DNA of 64,000 nucleotides from JADGRA01 sp052143535 (GTDB lineage Bacteria; Myxococcota; Myxococcia; Myxococcales; Myxococcaceae), in assembly GCA_052143535.1 (NCBI GenBank), contig JBKQSS010000041.1, positions 124,001-188,000 on the forward strand, written 5' to 3'. Every line of letters begins with the position of its first letter. Positions within the stretch are counted from its first letter, which is position 1. Below are positions 62,134 to 64,000 of this stretch, one piece after another. The position numbers were made by a program, and so were the translations under genes. Under the pieces are notes generated by a model. That model ran no database searches. It had not been told where the DNA came from and was given only the letters and a program-made list of their open reading frames with translations.

Positions 62134-62906
62134 GTCCAGCCCGCCGCAAGGGCTACGTCCTCAAGTACCGCGTTCCACACGCGGCCGTGGGGGACGTGTC
62201 GGGCGGCCCCTACGGCATTGCCGAGCGCATCGGCGGCCACAGCGCGGCCTGGCGCTGGCCGACGGCGTTGGGGGTGACGCTGGCGGTACACGCCTTGCTC
62301 GTCTTCCTGGCAGTCCTCGGCGACCGGGAGCATGGGCCCGTCGTTCGCCGGGAGTCGCAGGTGGTGACGCTAGAGCATCCGCCAGCCCCGCCGGCTGAGC
62401 CGCCACCGCCCGAGCCACCGCCGCCGCCCCGGCCGCACCGCGCCGCTCCCTCTGCCGCGGCCGGCAAGGTGGTGGCCGCCGTGGCCAACCCCAATCAGCC
62501 GGTGGACTTGACGTCCTTCTCCATGCCGGTGGGGCAGAGCGACGCCTACGCCGGCGGCTTCACGGCCGCCTCCGGCACCTCGACGGTGGCTGTGGCGCAG
62601 CCGATGCGGGTGGTGCGCCCGAGCGGCAAGGCGCGGCCAGCGAGCCCGGCCCGTCGGGACTGGAGTTGCCCCTGGCCCGAGGAGGAGCAGTCCTCGGACT
62701 TGCACGAGGCCCTGGTGCGCATCCGCATCCACGTGGCGGCGGACGGCCGAGCCCGGGCGGTGGACGTCCTCGACAGCCCCAAGGAGTCTTTCTCCGAGGC
62801 CGCCCAGGCCTGCGCGCTCGGCGAGCCTTTCCGTCCGGAGCTGGACGACGACGGCCGCAGTGTGGCCGGTCTCACCCCACCCATCACGGTGCACTTCGTC
62901 AGATGA
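62130..62906 (+). CDS. tonB: TonB energy transducer
   Basis: GTG 62130 overlaps the exbD stop. The 258-residue protein has a cytoplasmic start, one membrane helix (WPTALGVTLAVHALLVFLAV) and a Pro-rich spanning region (HPPAPPAEPPPPEPPPPPRP). The TonB C-terminal domain is ALVRIRIHVAADGRARAVDV with ACALGEPFRPELDDDGR and PPITVHFVR. It transmits force from ExbBD to outer-membrane receptors. The receptor gene starts at the tonB stop (ATGA), so the energiser and its dedicated receptor are made together. Confidence 0.92.
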   Translation: MSPARRKGYVLKYRVPHAAVGDVSGGPYGIAERIGGHSAAWRWPTALGVTLAVHALLVFLAVLGDREHGPVVRRESQVVTLEHPPAPPAEPPPPEPPPPPRPHRAAPSAAAGKVVAAVANPNQPVDLTSFSMPVGQSDAYAGGFTAASGTSTVAVAQPMRVVRPSGKARPASPARRDWSCPWPEEEQSSDLHEALVRIRIHVAADGRARAVDVLDSPKESFSEAAQACALGEPFRPELDDDGRSVAGLTPPITVHFVR

Positions 62907-64000
62907 CACCACCCCGACTGCTGCTTTGCGTCGTCTTCCTGTGGGGCAGTCTGGCTCGGGCGGACATTGTTGCGCCGACTGTCGTGGACAGTCCGGCGGC
63001 CATTTACCCGGCGGGCTCCACCCTGCAGGCCTCCGTCGTCACCCGGGTGACGGTGGACGCCGACGGCAAGGTGACGGAAGCGGAAGTGGTGCAGAGTGGA
63101 GGGCCGGCCTTCGACGCCGCCGCGCTGGAGGCGGTGAAGCGGTGGACGTTTCACCCGGCGCTGCGCGATGGGGCGCCCGTTCCGGCCCGCATCCGAATTC
63201 CTTTCCGTTTCGAACCGCCCTCGCCTCCACCACCTTCAGCCGACGCCGGGCCGCCGCCAATTTCCAGTGGAGCGCCCGGGCCCGGACACCCGGTGGTGGT
63301 GCCGTTGCCGGCCCCCCCGCCAGGCCCGCCGAGCCCGGCCGAGCCCGAGTCCATCGAGGACGTCACCGTCCGGGGCACCCGCCACCAGGACTTCGGCACG
63401 GGCGACTTTCAAATTGAGTTAGGCGAGCTCGCCTCCACCGTCGGGGCGACGGCTGCCAAAGCCCTGGAGCTGGCGCCGGGCATCGTCATCGGCGACGAAG
63501 GCGGCCTCGGGCATGCGCAGCAAATTATTCTGCGGGGCTTCAACGCCGACCAGGGCACGGCGGTGGAGATGACATTCAACGGCATCCCCATCAACCAGGT
63601 GTCCAACACCGACGCCCAAGGCTACGCCGACCTCAACTTCCTCATTCCCGAGGTGGTGCGCGAGGTGGTGGTGCTGGAAGGCCCCTATGACCCGCGCCAG
63701 GGGGACTTCGCCGCCGCTGGCAGCGCCGACTTTGAGCTGGGGGTACTCGAGCGAGGGACCCGCCTGCAATTCACCTACGGCAGCTTCGGGACCGCCCGGT
63801 TTCTCGGCATCATCGCTCCCAACGAGGAGCGTACCGGCACCTTCCTCGCCTTCTCCTACGTCACCACCAACGGCTACGGCGCCAATCGCTCCGGGACGGC
63901 GGTCAGCGCCATGGGCCAATACGAAGGCACCTTGGGGGCCAAGGGGCTGTGGCACCTGTTAGCGACTGGCTACGCGGTGCAGAACCAGTCCGCCGGGGCC
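62903..64000 (+). CDS. TonB-dependent receptor with fused N-terminal TonB-C domain, 3' truncated by window
   Basis: The frame is open from ATG 62903 to the window end (366 codons, no stop). After a signal peptide (RLLLCVVFLWGSLARA), residues about 32-105 are a TonB C-terminal-type domain (ASVVTRVTVDADGKVTEAEV, GGPAFDAAALEAVKRWTFHP). A Pro-rich linker follows, then the plug of a TonB-dependent receptor (VTVRGTRHQDFGTGDF, KALELAPGIVIGDEGG, IILRGFNADQGTAVEMTFNG, VREVVVLEGPYDPRQGDFAA). The start of the barrel comes last (FTYGSFGTARFLG). A TonB-C domain on the receptor itself is unusual; it may act as an N-terminal signalling or docking domain. It overlaps tonB by 4 nt. The substrate cannot be read without the barrel. 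Confidence 0.88.
   Translation, partial: MTPPRLLLCVVFLWGSLARADIVAPTVVDSPAAIYPAGSTLQASVVTRVTVDADGKVTEAEVVQSGGPAFDAAALEAVKRWTFHPALRDGAPVPARIRIPFRFEPPSPPPPSADAGPPPISSGAPGPGHPVVVPLPAPPPGPPSPAEPESIEDVTVRGTRHQDFGTGDFQIELGELASTVGATAAKALELAPGIVIGDEGGLGHAQQIILRGFNADQGTAVEMTFNGIPINQVSNTDAQGYADLNFLIPEVVREVVVLEGPYDPRQGDFAAAGSADFELGVLERGTRLQFTYGSFGTARFLGIIAPNEERTGTFLAFSYVTTNGYGANRSGTAVSAMGQYEGTLGAKGLWHLLATGYAVQNQSAGA

Overview
The window looks like chromosomal DNA of a myxobacterium (Myxococcota). The DNA is GC-rich with strong third-position GC bias, so most real genes have long antisense shadow frames. Myxobacterial markers include a MYXO-CTERM-like tail on the protein at 57621-60041, a sigma factor resembling the Myxococcales-restricted gmx1 group at 32190-33116, three receptor-type Ser/Thr kinases, and many lipoproteins and Ig-like surface proteins. 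No rRNA gene, complete tRNA gene, CRISPR array or complete insertion sequence was seen.

Layout. 1-3.7 kb is accessory DNA: a truncated HTH gene, a lipoprotein, a DUF1778/GNAT toxin-antitoxin pair with a palindromic operator candidate, and a SUKH protein. It ends at a 3' fragment of tRNA-Phe beside a decayed ISL3-like transposase, which suggests an integrated-island boundary. 3.8-17 kb holds an ECF42-like sigma factor, a kinase-TolB-TPR protein flanked by two decayed GNAT genes, a GH63-type glycosidase, an AbiE type IV toxin-antitoxin pair in unusual gene order, and an ECF sigma factor divergent from a second kinase. 17.5-23 kb carries secreted proteins (DUF2911-TPR, an Ig-like lipoprotein, a DUF3761 repeat protein) and a DUF885 hydrolase.

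23-30.6 kb is a divergent four-gene locus: alpha-E protein, circularly permuted ATP-grasp, transglutaminase-DUF2126, and a transglutaminase fused to a glutamine-amidotransferase-like domain whose catalytic Cys and Asn are replaced. This is the predicted peptide-ligase/peptide-processing type of system, of unknown product, and is the best candidate here for poorly described biology. 30.6-37.5 kb contains a tight minus-strand operon (outer-membrane-like protein, cupredoxin, zinc-finger kinase with extracytoplasmic sensor, sigma factor) that reads as one trans-envelope signalling unit, plus a lipoprotein/ferritin-like pair.

37.7-47.3 kb is mixed housekeeping and stress genes: response regulator, oligoribonuclease, thioesterase, VWA lipoprotein, Dps, YXWGXW protein, a STAS-like protein behind a Fur-box-like palindrome, aldo/keto reductase, a DMT transporter with a His-rich tail, and a LysM protein. 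47.4-60 kb has penicillin acylase, the agmatine-to-putrescine pair (agmatine deiminase, N-carbamoylputrescine amidase), an Xaa-Pro peptidase, a MocR regulator, an esterase and a large surface protein. 60.4-64 kb is an ExbB-ExbD-TonB operon running straight into a TonB-dependent receptor that itself carries an N-terminal TonB-C domain and is cut by the window end.
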